Below, one piece after another: positions 1 to 9,269 of a stretch of 64,000 nucleotides of DNA (its first letter is position 1; every line of letters begins with the position of its first letter). The stretch lies in contig NZ_JAAGWG010000002.1 in assembly GCF_010682065.1 (NCBI RefSeq), positions 1 to 64,000 on the forward strand. Direction: 5' to 3'. The DNA is from Blastococcus saxobsidens (lineage in GTDB: Bacteria; Actinomycetota; Actinomycetes; Mycobacteriales; Geodermatophilaceae). The position numbers and the translations under genes were made by a program. The notes beneath the pieces are model-generated. The model was not told the DNA's origin and ran no database searches. It saw only the letters and a list, made by a program, of their open reading frames with translations.

Positions 1-1
1 G

Positions 2-82
2 TCGGAATGGATGCCGTCAGACAGCTCCACCCGACCCGGAGGTCGCTCCCACGTCAACAACGGTCCTGCTCAGTACATCTAG
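2..82 (+). CDS. possible 3' end of an unidentified gene
   Basis: An open frame runs in from the window edge and stops at a TAG at 80-82; the last residues read SHVNNGPAQYI. It is followed 19 bases later by a strong hairpin and then by the convergent rel gene, which is the arrangement expected of a real gene end. Only 26 codons are visible, no family is recognisable, and the frame could be chance. Confidence 0.3.
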   Translation, partial: SEWMPSDSSTRPGGRSHVNNGPAQYI

Positions 83-101
83 GACGCGCCCAGCCCACGC
101 C

Positions 102-136
102 GAGAGCGCCGGTTCCCGATAGGGGCCGGCGCTCTC
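102..136. terminator. hairpin terminator downstream of rel
   Basis: A perfect 11-bp inverted repeat (GAGAGCGCCGG and CCGGCGCTCTC) encloses a 13-base loop. It lies about 80 bases past the rel stop and just past the possible plus-strand gene end, so it may serve both directions. There is only a weak T-rich tail, as is common in high-GC actinobacteria. Confidence 0.7.
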
Positions 137-214
137 GTCGTTCCGGGCCGCTGACTGCGGCGGGCCAGGCGTCCGACGGAACCTGGACTGAGCGCCGGCT
201 CGCGAGCGGCAGAG

Positions 215-2668
215 CTAGGCCGTCACCCGCTCGACGTCGAAGACGCCCTCGACGTTGCGCACCGTCTGCAGCACGGCGCCCAGGTGCGCCGGGTCGGCCA
301 GCTCGAAGGTGAACCGGCTGATGGCCACGCGGTCGCGGCTGGTCTGCACCGAGGCGGACAGGATGTTGACCCGCTCGTCGGCCAGCGCCTTGGTGACGTC
401 GGACAGCAGCCGGTGCCGGTCCAGCGCCTCGACCTGGATCGCCACGAGGAACACCGACCCCGGCGACGACGCCCACTCGACCTCGACCAGACGTTCAGGC
501 TTGCTCTGCAGGTCCGCGGCGTTGGTGCAGTCGGTGCGGTGCACGCTGACCCCGCCACCCCGCGTGACGAAGCCCAGGATCGAGTCGCCCGGCACCGGCG
601 TGCAGCACTTGGCCAGCTTCGCCCAGACGTCGGACATGCCGTGGACGATGATCCCCGGGTCCCCGCTGGCCGACCGGCGGACCGCCGGGCGCCGGGTCGG
701 GATGGCGGTCTCGGCAATGTCCTCCGCCGCGCCCTCGCTGCCGCCGAGGGCGACCATGAGCTTCTCGACCACCGACGCCGCCGACAGCTGGTTCTCCCCC
801 ACCGCCGCGTACAGCGCGGTGACGTCGGCGAAGCGCAGGTCCTTGGCCAGCGTGGAGAGTGCCTCGCCGCCCAGCAGCCGCTGCAAAGGCAGCCCGGCCT
901 TGCGCATGGCGCGGGTCAGCGCCTCCTTGCCGGCCTCGACGGCGTCCTCGCGGCGCTCCTTGGTGAACCACTGGCGGATCTTGGTCCGCGCCCGGGACGA
1001 GCCGACGAAGGTCAGCCAGTCCTTGGACGGCGCGGCGTTGGGCGACTTGGAGGTGAAGATCTCCACGACGTCGCCGTTGGTGAGCTTGCTGTCCAGCGAC
1101 ACCAGCGACCCGTTCACCCGGGCGCCGATCGTGCGGTAGCCGACCTCGGTGTGCACCGCGAAGGCGAAGTCCACCGGCGTCGACTCGCCCGGCAGGCTGA
1201 CGACGTCGCCCTTGGGCGTGAAGACGAAGACCTCCTGCGGCCCGAGGTCGTAGCGCAGGGTCTCCAGGAACTCGCCGGGCTCCTGGGCCTCGCGCTGCCA
1301 GTCCAGCAGCTGGCGCAGCCACAGCATGTCGTCGGGCGTGCCGGGCTTGGCCGGGGCGCCGAACTCACCGGCGCTGGGCTTGCCCCCGACCCGGGCCTTC
1401 TCCTTGTACTTCCAGTGCGCGGCGATGCCGAAGTCGGCGGTCCGGTGCATGTCGTGCGTGCGGATCTGCAGCTCGACGGGCTTGCCGTGCGGGCCGATGA
1501 CCGTCGTGTGCAGCGACTGGTACATGTTGAACTTCGGCATGGCCACGAAGTCCTTGAAGCGGCCCGGCACCGGCTGCCAGTGCGCGTGCATGATGCCGAG
1601 CGCGGCATAGCAGTCGCGCACCGAGTCCACCAGGATCCGGATCCCGACCAGGTCCCAGATGTCGGTGAAGTCCCGGCCGCGGACGATCATCTTCTGGTAG
1701 ATCGAGTAGTAGTGCTTGGGCCGACCGGTGACGACGGCCTCGATCTTCGCGGCCTTGAGCTGGTCGCTCACCGCAGAAGTGACCTCGGCGAGGTAGGTGT
1801 CCCGGGACGGCGCCCGCTCGGCGACCAGCCGGACGATCTCGTCGTACCGCTTCGGGTAGAGCGTGGCGAACGCGAGGTCCTCCAGCTCCCACTTGATCGT
1901 GTTCATACCCAGCCGGTGGGCCAGCGGGGCGAGGATCTCCAGCGTCTCGCGCGCCTTCTTCTCCTGCTTCTCGGGCGGCAGGAAACGCAGCGTGCGCATG
2001 TTGTGCAGCCGGTCGGCGAGCTTGATGACCAGCACCCGCGGGTCGCGGGACATCGCGATGATCATCTTGCGGATCGTCTCGGCCTGGGCGGCGTCGCCCA
2101 GCTTCACCTTGTCGATCTTCGTGACGCCGTCGACCAGGTGGGCGACCTCTGAGCCGAAGTCGGTGGTGATGGTCTCCAGCGTGACGCCGGTGTCCTCGAC
2201 CGTGTCGTGCAGCAGGGCCGCGATCAGCGTCGTGGTGTCCATGCCCAGGCCGGCGAGGATGGTGGCGACGGCGAGCGGGTGGGTGATGTAGGGATCACCG
2301 CTCTTGCGCTTCTGGGAAGCGTGCGCCGCCTCGGCGACGTCGTAGGCCCGCTGCAGGAGCGCGAGGTCGGCCTTCGGATGGCTCTGTCGGTGCAGCACAG
2401 CCAGCGGCTCGAGCACCGGGCGGACGAGCCCGCTGCGCTGCCCGGCGACGATCCGGCGGGCCAGCCGGTCGCGCACGCGGCGACGCGGGGCGCCGGACTC
2501 CGGGTCGACCGGCTCGGCGCCGACGTCGTCGGGCCGGCGCACCACCGGGCGTTCCGGGAGCGGGCTGCGCACCGGCAGCGGACCGGGCGGGCCGGCGACT
2601 GCCCCCTGCTCCGCGTCGACCGGGCCGGGCCGCGCGGGAGCCGCGTCAGCGGCTACTTCGGAGGCCAC
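215..2668 (-). CDS. relA: bifunctional (p)ppGpp synthetase/hydrolase Rel (RelA/SpoT family)
   Basis: This 817-residue cytosolic enzyme makes and degrades the alarmone (p)ppGpp and drives the stringent response. A disordered Pro/Arg-rich N-terminus of about 85 residues precedes the HD hydrolase domain, with the HDTVED motif at 154-159 intact, so hydrolysis should be active. The synthetase domain follows, with [10 protein letters not shown] at 370-379, then a TGS domain beginning near 478 ([10 protein letters not shown]) and a C-terminal ACT domain. Length and order match long Rel proteins. The GTG start at 2668 is supported by AGGAG six bases upstream. A TAGCAT -10-like hexamer sits at 2707-2712, giving a short leader. 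It lies about 90 bases downstream of apt, as in other actinobacteria. Confidence 0.96.
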   Translation of the reverse strand: MASEVAADAAPARPGPVDAEQGAVAGPPGPLPVRSPLPERPVVRRPDDVGAEPVDPESGAPRRRVRDRLARRIVAGQRSGLVRPVLEPLAVLHRQSHPKADLALLQRAYDVAEAAHASQKRKSGDPYITHPLAVATILAGLGMDTTTLIAALLHDTVEDTGVTLETITTDFGSEVAHLVDGVTKIDKVKLGDAAQAETIRKMIIAMSRDPRVLVIKLADRLHNMRTLRFLPPEKQEKKARETLEILAPLAHRLGMNTIKWELEDLAFATLYPKRYDEIVRLVAERAPSRDTYLAEVTSAVSDQLKAAKIEAVVTGRPKHYYSIYQKMIVRGRDFTDIWDLVGIRILVDSVRDCYAALGIMHAHWQPVPGRFKDFVAMPKFNMYQSLHTTVIGPHGKPVELQIRTHDMHRTADFGIAAHWKYKEKARVGGKPSAGEFGAPAKPGTPDDMLWLRQLLDWQREAQEPGEFLETLRYDLGPQEVFVFTPKGDVVSLPGESTPVDFAFAVHTEVGYRTIGARVNGSLVSLDSKLTNGDVVEIFTSKSPNAAPSKDWLTFVGSSRARTKIRQWFTKERREDAVEAGKEALTRAMRKAGLPLQRLLGGEALSTLAKDLRFADVTALYAAVGENQLSAASVVEKLMVALGGSEGAAEDIAETAIPTRRPAVRRSASGDPGIIVHGMSDVWAKLAKCCTPVPGDSILGFVTRGGGVSVHRTDCTNAADLQSKPERLVEVEWASSPGSVFLVAIQVEALDRHRLLSDVTKALADERVNILSASVQTSRDRVAISRFTFELADPAHLGAVLQTVRNVEGVFDVERVTA

Positions 2669-2759
2669 GGCTGCTCCTGCAGGCTCGAGGAGGGGGGACC
2701 CTCACCATGCTAGCGGCAGCTCCGGCCCCATCGCCGGGCGCGCGGGCCGTCTCCCTCGG

Positions 2760-3347
2760 TCAGGTGGCCCAGAGGGCGTGCACCGTGTGCGGGGCCACCC
2801 GCTGCCGGCCGCCGAGGGCGGGGAGCTCCACCACGACCGCCACCGCCGACACCACACCGCCGAGCTGCTCGACCAGGCCCACCGCCGCAGCCAGGGTGCC
2901 ACCGGTGGCCAGGACGTCGTCGACGACCAGCACCCGCTGACCCGGCCGGATCGAGTCGGCGTGCATCTCCAGGGTGGCCGTGCCGTACTCCAGCGCGTAG
3001 TCGGCGGCGATCCGCTCGCGCGGCAGCTTGCCGGCCTTGCGAACGGGGACCACCCCGACGCCGGTCTCCAGCGCCACGCCGGCGGCCAGCAGGAACCCGC
3101 GCGCCTCCACCCCGACGACCACGTCGAAGGCGTGCTCACCCGCGCGCGAGTCGGCCAGAGCCGCCGCCCGCGGATCCGACGAGGACGCCGCGGCGAGCCC
3201 CTCCACGACCCGGCGGAACGCCGGCCCGTCGGCGAAGACGGGCGTGAGGTCCCGGAACAGCACCCCGGGCTCGGGGTGGTCCGGGACGTCGACCGTGAGC
3301 CCGGCGATCAGCTCGTCCAGCGGCTGGACCACCACGCCGTCGCTCAC
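2760..3347 (-). CDS. apt: adenine phosphoribosyltransferase
   Basis: Apt converts adenine and PRPP to AMP (purine salvage, cytosol). The product is 195 residues, slightly longer than the roughly 175 of typical Apt because of an N-terminal stretch and a loop. It carries the FRDLTPVF motif near 31-38, the VEARGFLLA segment near 80-88, and the PRPP-binding motif VLVVDDVLATGGT at 139-151. The GTG start at 3347 overlaps the secF stop as GTGA, so the two are probably translationally coupled. The same frame stays open far upstream across secF, but nothing there resembles Apt. The apt position between secF and rel is conserved in actinobacteria. Confidence 0.93.
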   Translation of the reverse strand: MSDGVVVQPLDELIAGLTVDVPDHPEPGVLFRDLTPVFADGPAFRRVVEGLAAASSSDPRAAALADSRAGEHAFDVVVGVEARGFLLAAGVALETGVGVVPVRKAGKLPRERIAADYALEYGTATLEMHADSIRPGQRVLVVDDVLATGGTLAAAVGLVEQLGGVVSAVAVVVELPALGGRQRVAPHTVHALWAT

Positions 3348-4714
3348 CGGCGGCGCTTGCCGGCGGGGCCGGTCTGCCCACCCCGGCGCTGCGGCCGGGC
3401 GCCCGGCCGGGGCGCCGCGGTGGCACCGCGGGCCGGCTCCGGGCGAACCGTGGACGGCGACTCGACGACCACGTCGGCAGCCACGGCCTCCGGCAGCTCG
3501 TCCACGGCCACGGATCCCGCGGCACGGCGACGGCGGGCGCTGGCGACCGGCCCGGCCGGGGCACCGCCCGTGCGGGCGGCGGACGCCCGTCGGGCCAGCA
3601 CCCGGCGGCGCAGCGCCACCATCTCCGGCTCCCGCTCCTTGAGGTCGGCCACGATCGGCGTCGCCAGGAAGATCGAGGAGTACGTGCCGGCCGCCAGACC
3701 GACGAACAGCACCAGCGCGAGGTCCTTGAGCGTGCCCACGCCCAGCAGCCCGGCGCCGACGAAGAGCAGGCCGGCAACCGGGAGCAGCGCGATCACCGAC
3801 GTGTTGATGGAGCGCATGAGCGTCTGGTTGACCGCCAGGTTGGCCGCCTCGCCCCAGGTCATCCGCGCGCTCTTCTCCAGGTCCTTGACGTTCTCGTCGA
3901 CCTTGTCGAAGACGACCACGGTGTCGTAGAGCGAGAAGCCCAGGATGGTGAGGAACCCGATGACCGTCGACGGGGTCACCTCGAAGCCGATCAGCGCGTA
4001 GATACCGGCGGTCACGAGGATGTCGTGCACCAGGGCCGCCATGGCGCCGATCGCCATCTTCGGCTGGAAGCGCACCGCGAGGAACAGGGTCACCGCCAGC
4101 AGGAAAACCACCAGGGCGAAGATCGCCTGGTCGGTGATGTCGTTGCCCCACTCGGCGCTGACCGACTCCGGGCTCACCTGGTTCGGCGCGATGCCGGCGG
4201 TGTCGGCCAGCGCCTCCACCACGGCGCGCTCGCCGTCGTTGTCCAGCTGCTCGGTGCGGATCAGCAGCTCGTTGCCGCCCACCACCTGGGCACTGGCGAC
4301 CTGGGCGCCGGCGTCCTCGGCCGCGGTCCGGGCCTCCTGGAGCAGCGATGAGTCACCGGGCAGCCGGAAGCTGTTGCCGCCGGCGAAGTCGATGCCGAAG
4401 TTGAAGCCCCGGAAGACCATGGTCAGCAGGCAGAGCAGCACGACGACCGCGGTGATGCGGTAGATCAGCCGGCTCCGCCCGACCACGTCCAGCCCGGCCT
4501 CGCCGTTGTAGAGCCGGTGGGCCAGGCTCCCGGGCCGGCGTCCGGCCCCGGGAGCGGGTGAGGGCTCCGCGCCGCCGTCGCCACCCGGGTCCTGCGGCAG
4601 GCCGGCGTCGGCGAGCGCGTCGTCCCCGGCGGTTCCCAGGGCCTCCTCCGGCGTCGTCTCCACCGGCGTCGTCTCCACCGGCGTCGTCTCCACCGGGTCG
4701 GTCGGGCGGGTCAT
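3344..4714 (-). CDS. secF: protein translocase subunit SecF
   Basis: SecF is an inner-membrane partner of SecD that uses the proton motive force to assist late steps of Sec-dependent export. The 456 residues start with an acidic cytoplasmic tail containing three tandem TTPVE repeats near 7-22, then the first membrane helix at about 83-103, the FGIDFAGG motif, a periplasmic P1 domain and five more helices in the C-terminal half. The tail after the last helix is long and basic. The ATG start overlaps the secD stop (ATGA), and the end overlaps apt. The Thr/Pro repeats are visible in the DNA as near-identical tandem copies at about 4655-4700. Confidence 0.95.
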   Translation of the reverse strand: MTRPTDPVETTPVETTPVETTPEEALGTAGDDALADAGLPQDPGGDGGAEPSPAPGAGRRPGSLAHRLYNGEAGLDVVGRSRLIYRITAVVVLLCLLTMVFRGFNFGIDFAGGNSFRLPGDSSLLQEARTAAEDAGAQVASAQVVGGNELLIRTEQLDNDGERAVVEALADTAGIAPNQVSPESVSAEWGNDITDQAIFALVVFLLAVTLFLAVRFQPKMAIGAMAALVHDILVTAGIYALIGFEVTPSTVIGFLTILGFSLYDTVVVFDKVDENVKDLEKSARMTWGEAANLAVNQTLMRSINTSVIALLPVAGLLFVGAGLLGVGTLKDLALVLFVGLAAGTYSSIFLATPIVADLKEREPEMVALRRRVLARRASAARTGGAPAGPVASARRRRAAGSVAVDELPEAVAADVVVESPSTVRPEPARGATAAPRPGARPQRRGGQTGPAGKRRR

Positions 4715-6378
4715 GAGGTGCTCCTGTCCTGGCGGCCGGTCGCGGTCGCGCCGGCCCCGACGAGCTCGCGTCCGCGCCGCGGCGCCGCGGTACCGGCCCG
4801 GCGGGTGTGCTCCACCTGGCCGAGGCCGGAGAACCGGTTGGTCCCGAACGACCTGACCCGCGACAGCACCGCCATGAGCGGATGGGTGAAGAGGAAGACG
4901 ACGATCAGGTCCAGCACCGTGGACATGCCGAGGGTGAAGGCGAAGCCCTTCACGTCCCCGATGGCCAGCAGGTAGAGGATCGCCGCCGCGAGGAAGCTCA
5001 CCGCGTCGGCCGACAGGATCGTGCGCCGGGCGCGGACCCAGGCCCGCGGGACCGCCGACCGCAGCGAGCGACCCTCCCGGATCTCGTCCTTGAGGCGCTC
5101 GAAGTAGACGACGAAGGAGTCGGCGGTGATGCCGATGGAGACGATGAACCCGGCGATGCCGGCCAGGCTCAGCGTGAAGCCGATCTCGCGGCCCAGCAGG
5201 ATCAGGCAGCCGTAGACGACCACCGCGGACAGCAGCAGGCTGGCGATCATGACCAGGCCCAGCAGGCGGTAGTAGAACAGCGCGTAGACGAAGACCAGCG
5301 CGATCCCGATCGCGCCGGCGATCAGACCGGCCTGGAGCTGCTCCTCGCCCAGCTCGGTCGAGATCGACTGCGCGGTGGCCTGGGTGAAGGTCAGCGGCAG
5401 CGCGCCGTACTTGAGCTGGTTGGCCAGCTCGGTGGCCGACTCCTGGTCGAAGCTGCCGCTGATCGTGGTCTGACCGTTGATGGCCGCCTGGATGACCGGC
5501 GCGGAGATCACCCGGCCGTCGAGGGTGAACGCGACGTTCTTGCTGATGTTGTTCGCGGTGTAGTCCGCCCAGATCGACCGCCCTTCGGACTTGAAGTCCA
5601 GGAGCACGACCCAGCTGCCGTCGGTCGGGTCGGTCGCCGCGCTGGCGTCGTCGATCTCGGTGCCCTCGATGATCGTCTGGCCGAGCAGGTACTTGGCGGA
5701 GCCGTCCTCGCTGCAGGTGGCGACGAAGTCGTCCGCGCGGGACAGCTCACCGGTGACGTTCTCCGCCTCGCAGGTCAGCGTCGCGAAGTCCGCGGCCGCC
5801 TCCTCCTCGGTGACCAGCGGGGCGTCGGCGTCGGGCAGGGCCGGGTCCTCCACCGCACCGTCGGTGTCGGTCGGCTCCGCTGCCCCGTCGGTGCTCTCCG
5901 CGGCGTCGCCGTCGGTACCTCCGTCGGCGGTCTCCGGGTCGGTGGCCCCCTCGGCCCCGTCGGCGCCCTCGGTCGGCTCGGCCGGCTCCTCGGCGGGAGC
6001 CGCCGGCTCGGGACCGGCGATGACCGGCCGGAACCGCAGCTGCGCGGTGGCCCCGAGCTCGCGGGCCTGCTCGCCGTCGTCACCCGGCACCGAGATGATG
6101 ATGTTGGCGTCGCCCTCGGTGACGACCTCGGCCTCGGCGACGCCGAGGCCGTTCACCCGCTGCTCGATGATCCGGCGGGCCAGCTCCAGGTCCTCGGGGG
6201 CCGGCGCCTGGCCGTCGGGGGTGCGTGCGGTCAGGGTGACGGTGGTGCCCCCGCGCAGGTCGAGCCCGAGCTGCGGCGTGCGGGTGTCACCGACGAAGAA
6301 GACCAGCCCGTAGATCAGGGCGATGATGGCGACGAGCGCGGCGAAGTACCCGCGCGCCGGAGCCGGGCGGTTGGCCAC
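4711..6378 (-). CDS. secD: protein translocase subunit SecD
   Basis: SecD is the larger subunit of the SecDF export motor. The GTG at 6378 gives 555 residues beginning VANRPAPARGYFAAL directly before the first transmembrane helix; upstream in-frame codons run into yajC and look non-coding. The protein has the LGLDLRGGT motif after helix 1 and the six-helix RND bundle at the C-terminus. An unusual low-complexity Ala/Glu/Pro/Thr/Asp-rich insertion of about 80 residues interrupts the periplasmic head between the P1 parts. Its stop overlaps secF. It follows yajC by 13 bases, forming yajC-secD-secF-apt. Confidence 0.95.
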   Translation of the reverse strand: MANRPAPARGYFAALVAIIALIYGLVFFVGDTRTPQLGLDLRGGTTVTLTARTPDGQAPAPEDLELARRIIEQRVNGLGVAEAEVVTEGDANIIISVPGDDGEQARELGATAQLRFRPVIAGPEPAAPAEEPAEPTEGADGAEGATDPETADGGTDGDAAESTDGAAEPTDTDGAVEDPALPDADAPLVTEEEAAADFATLTCEAENVTGELSRADDFVATCSEDGSAKYLLGQTIIEGTEIDDASAATDPTDGSWVVLLDFKSEGRSIWADYTANNISKNVAFTLDGRVISAPVIQAAINGQTTISGSFDQESATELANQLKYGALPLTFTQATAQSISTELGEEQLQAGLIAGAIGIALVFVYALFYYRLLGLVMIASLLLSAVVVYGCLILLGREIGFTLSLAGIAGFIVSIGITADSFVVYFERLKDEIREGRSLRSAVPRAWVRARRTILSADAVSFLAAAILYLLAIGDVKGFAFTLGMSTVLDLIVVFLFTHPLMAVLSRVRSFGTNRFSGLGQVEHTRRAGTAAPRRGRELVGAGATATGRQDRSTS

Positions 6379-6391
6379 GGACGTCCCCCGG

Positions 6392-6706
6392 TCAGACGGT
6401 GCCGTCGGCCGGGCGCGAGCGGTCGTCGTCGACCACCTGCGTCCCGTCGGCCGGCTGACGGACCTCGAGGACGGCCTGGCGGGCGAAGGTGACCACGACA
6501 CCCGGAGCGATCTCCAGGTCCAGGGTGGTCTCGCCCAGCCCGGCGACCGTGCCGTGCAGCCCGCTGGTCGTCATGACCGGCGTCCCCACCGTGAGGGCGG
6601 CCTGCATCGCGGCGTTCTGCTCCTGCATGCGCTTGCGCTGCCGCGCGGGCAGGACGAACAGCACGACGGCCAGCAGGGCCAGCATGATCAGCGGGAAGTA
6701 CTCCAC
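6392..6706 (-). CDS. yajC: Sec translocon accessory protein YajC
   Basis: YajC is a small single-span membrane protein that associates with SecDF. The chosen GTG start (6706) gives 104 residues starting VEYFPLIMLALLA; it has a purine-rich ribosome site (AGAGAGG) about 11 bases upstream and places the membrane helix at the very N-terminus, as usual. A longer ATG frame begins at 6784 but adds an unlikely basic leader. After the helix come PARQRKRMQEQNAAMQ and the VGTPVMTTSGLHGTV segment characteristic of the family. The 147-base gap upstream contains a possible promoter (TAGACT at 6851-6856). Confidence 0.92.
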   Translation of the reverse strand: MEYFPLIMLALLAVVLFVLPARQRKRMQEQNAAMQAALTVGTPVMTTSGLHGTVAGLGETTLDLEIAPGVVVTFARQAVLEVRQPADGTQVVDDDRSRPADGTV

Positions 6707-6853
6707 GACAGGTGTGCCTCTCTTCCGCGACTGGTGCTCCGCGGTGGGTGCGGTCCGGGAGGATCCGCTCGGGTACGTCGGCACCGGCGCGCGCGGCGAC
6801 CAGACGGGACGCGCACGGCCCGGCCTGCGAGTTGCGCGCCAGCGTCGGGGAGT

Positions 6854-7978
6854 CTAGGCGTCGAACAGGGGTTCTGACGACGACCCCGGGGCGTGTGGGT
6901 CCACTGTGACCCGGCCGAGGGGGACGCCGCCCCGTGGCAGCGGGTACCCGAGGTGCTGCCAGGCCGCCTCGGTGGCCACCCGGCCGCGCGGGGTCCGGGC
7001 GAGCAGCCCGGCGCGGACGAGGAACGGCTCGCACACCTCCTCGACGGTGTGCGGCTCCTCCCCCACGGCCACCGCGAGCGTCGCCACGCCGACGGGGCCG
7101 CCGCCGAACTTGGCGACCAGCGCCTCGAGCACGGCGCGGTCGAGGCGGTCCAGGCCCAGGTGGTCGACCTCGTACAGGGCGAGCGCGGCCTCGGCGACCG
7201 CGCGGGTCACCCGGCCGTCGGCCTCCACCTCGGCGTAGTCGCGCACCCGGCGCAGCAGCCGGTTGGCGATCCGAGGTGTGCCCCGCGACCGCCCGGCGAT
7301 CTCGGCCGACCCCTCGGGGGTCAGCTCGACCCCCAGCAGCTCGGCGCTCCGGGCGAGGACCAGCTGCAGCTCGGCCGGCTCGTAGAACTCCATCTGGCCG
7401 ACGAACCCGAAGCGGTCCCGCAACGGCCCGGTGAGCAGACCGGCCCGGGTGGTGGCACCGACCAGGGTGAACGGGTTGATCTCCAGCGGGATCGCGGTGG
7501 CCCCAGGGCCCTTGCCGACGACGACGTCGACCCGGAAGTCCTCCATCGCCATGTACAGCAGCTCTTCGGCCGGCCGGGCGATCCGGTGGATCTCGTCGAT
7601 GAAGAGCACGTCGCCGGGCGCCAGGTTGGACAGCATCGCGGCCAGGTCGCCCGAGCGCTCGATCGCCGGACCGCTGGTGATCTTCACCGAGGTGCCGAGC
7701 TCGGAGCCGATGATCAGCGCGAGGCTGGTCTTGCCCAGCCCGGGCGGACCCGACAGCAGGACGTGGTCGGGGGCGCGGCCGCGGCGCTTGGCCCCCTCGA
7801 GGACCAGCGCCAGCTGCCGGGCAACCTTCGGCTGCCCGATGAAGTCGTGCAGGGAGTGCGGGCGCAGCGCCGACTCGACGACGCGCTCCTCGTCGCCGGC
7901 CTGCGGGGAGACCGCCCAGTCCTGGCCGGCGTCACCGGCGAGCTCGCCGGTGAGCGACCGGTCGAACGGCGCGCTCAC
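6854..7978 (-). CDS. ruvB: Holliday junction branch migration DNA helicase RuvB
   Basis: RuvB is the hexameric AAA+ motor that drives branch migration with RuvA. The 374-residue product has Walker A GPPGLGKT at 77-84, Walker B with D128/E129 followed by IHR, the sensor-like GATTRAG at 174-180, and the C-terminal winged helix with the LARTPRGR segment. It is about 25-30 residues longer than E. coli RuvB, due to extra residues at both ends. The GTG start overlaps the ruvA stop (GTGA). It is the last gene of ruvC-ruvA-ruvB, presumably expressed from the LexA-controlled promoter before ruvC. Confidence 0.97.
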   Translation of the reverse strand: MSAPFDRSLTGELAGDAGQDWAVSPQAGDEERVVESALRPHSLHDFIGQPKVARQLALVLEGAKRRGRAPDHVLLSGPPGLGKTSLALIIGSELGTSVKITSGPAIERSGDLAAMLSNLAPGDVLFIDEIHRIARPAEELLYMAMEDFRVDVVVGKGPGATAIPLEINPFTLVGATTRAGLLTGPLRDRFGFVGQMEFYEPAELQLVLARSAELLGVELTPEGSAEIAGRSRGTPRIANRLLRRVRDYAEVEADGRVTRAVAEAALALYEVDHLGLDRLDRAVLEALVAKFGGGPVGVATLAVAVGEEPHTVEEVCEPFLVRAGLLARTPRGRVATEAAWQHLGYPLPRGGVPLGRVTVDPHAPGSSSEPLFDA

Positions 7979-8607
7979 GAGCGGCCCAGCAGCTGGAGCG
8001 CCTGGCGCAGGAGGACCGCGACCTCGACCGAGCCGGTGGCGGCGATCTGCTCGTCGGCGACCGGGGCGAGCTGGCCGAGCGCCGTGTCGGCCTCCTTGGC
8101 CGACCAGCCCAGACCGACCAGTGCGGCGGTGAGCTGGTCGCGCCAGGGGGCCACCGGCGTGACCGGCGGGAGACCGGCGGGCGTGTCCAGCTGGGTGTCG
8201 GTGGTCGTGGAGCCCAGCCGGTCGCGCAGCTCGAGGATCAGCCGCTCCGCGCCCTTCTTGCCGATGCCGGGCACCTGCATGAGGGCCTTCACGTCGGCCA
8301 TCGAGACCGCCCGGCGGACCTCCCGCGGCGGGTGGATGGCCAGCACCGCCTGGGCCAGCCGTGGGCCCACCCCGTTCGCGGTCTGCAGCAGCTCGAACAG
8401 CTGCCGCTCGTCGTCGTCGGCGAAGCCGTAGAGGGTGAGCGAGTCCTCGCGGACGATCAGGCTGGTGGCCAGCCGGGCCGACTCCCCCACCTGCAGGCGG
8501 GCGATCGTGCCGGGGGTGCACTGCACCGCGAGACCGATGCCGCCCACCTCCACGACGGCGCCGTCGGGTGACACAGCCGCCACCCGGCCGCTGACACTGG
8601 CGATCAT
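7975..8607 (-). CDS. ruvA: Holliday junction branch migration protein RuvA
   Basis: RuvA tetramers bind four-way junctions and load RuvB. The 210-residue protein begins [12 protein letters not shown], typical of the N-terminal OB fold. It has two helix-hairpin-helix DNA-binding motifs ([11 protein letters not shown] near 76-86 and [16 protein letters not shown] near 112-127) and a C-terminal RuvB-binding three-helix domain after a Pro/Thr-rich linker. The ATG start overlaps the ruvC stop as ATGA and its own stop overlaps ruvB, so the three genes form a tightly coupled operon. Confidence 0.96.
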   Translation of the reverse strand: MIASVSGRVAAVSPDGAVVEVGGIGLAVQCTPGTIARLQVGESARLATSLIVREDSLTLYGFADDDERQLFELLQTANGVGPRLAQAVLAIHPPREVRRAVSMADVKALMQVPGIGKKGAERLILELRDRLGSTTTDTQLDTPAGLPPVTPVAPWRDQLTAALVGLGWSAKEADTALGQLAPVADEQIAATGSVEVAVLLRQALQLLGRS

Positions 8608-9173
8608 CGGGCCGCCACCCCCTGCGAGCGCGGCAGGGTGCGCTGCACGACCGGGGCGCCCAGGCCACCGGCGAGCGCCGCGGACCGCAGCCGCTGCTGC
8701 GCCGGGCCGCGCCACGCGTGGCAGACCGCCAGCGCCAGCGCGTCGGCGGCGTCGGCCGGCTTGGGGGCGGCGGAGAGCCCCAGTACCCGGGTGACCATGA
8801 GGGTGACCTGCTCCTTGTCCGCGCGGCCGTTGCCGGAGATGGCGGCCTTCACCTCGCTGGGCGTGTGCCAGGCGACCGGCCGGTCGGCCTGCGCCGCCGC
8901 GAGCGCGGCGACACCGGCGGCCTGCGCGGTGCCGGTGGCCGTGCCCTTGTTGTTCTGGGTGAACACCCGCTCGATGGCGACGACGTCGGGGCGGTGCTCG
9001 CGCAGCAGCGTGGTGACGGCGGTGTGCAGCTCCAGGAGCCGCAGCTCGAGGTCGAGCTCCGGCATCGTGCGGACGACGCCCACGCCGATCGCCGTCGGCC
9101 GCGCGCCGGGACGACCGTCGACCACCCCCCACCCGCACCGGGTGAGGCCCGGATCGATGCCGAGCACCCGCAT
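8604..9173 (-). CDS. ruvC: crossover junction endodeoxyribonuclease RuvC
   Basis: RuvC resolves Holliday junctions by paired cleavage. The 189-residue protein has the four-acid RNase H-like active site: D7 in GIDPG, E68 in AIERV, and D141/D144 in [11 protein letters not shown]. The ATG start at 9173 has GGAAGG seven bases upstream, which is why the longer frame beginning at 9248 is rejected. The leader carries a near-perfect SOS box overlapping the expected transcription start, so this is the first gene of an SOS-regulated ruvCAB operon. Confidence 0.96.
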   Translation of the reverse strand: MRVLGIDPGLTRCGWGVVDGRPGARPTAIGVGVVRTMPELDLELRLLELHTAVTTLLREHRPDVVAIERVFTQNNKGTATGTAQAAGVAALAAAQADRPVAWHTPSEVKAAISGNGRADKEQVTLMVTRVLGLSAAPKPADAADALALAVCHAWRGPAQQRLRSAALAGGLGAPVVQRTLPRSQGVAAR

Positions 9174-9191
9174 GGAGAAACCTTCCGCCGA

Positions 9192-9216
9192 CCGAACGCC
9201 TGTTCGACCTACGCTA
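9192..9216 (-). promoter_or_regulatory. LexA (SOS) box and -10 element of ruvCAB
   Basis: On the minus strand a TAGCGT -10 hexamer (9211-9216) is followed by TCGAAC-AGGC-GTTCGG (9192-9207). This matches the actinobacterial SOS operator TCGAAC-N4-GTTCGA at 11 of 12 positions. The box covers the expected transcription start, so bound LexA should block initiation. Family knowledge: ruvCAB belongs to the SOS regulon in mycobacteria. Confidence 0.8.
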
Positions 9217-9269
9217 ACCGGACCCGCCGATGATCGTCCGCGCAACACGCCCGCCGCGGCCCGTGGCGG

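Noticed and set aside
9174-9248. N-terminal extension of RuvC from an upstream start
   Set aside because: It would place the SOS box and -10 inside the coding region, and RuvC normally begins at MRVLGIDPG.
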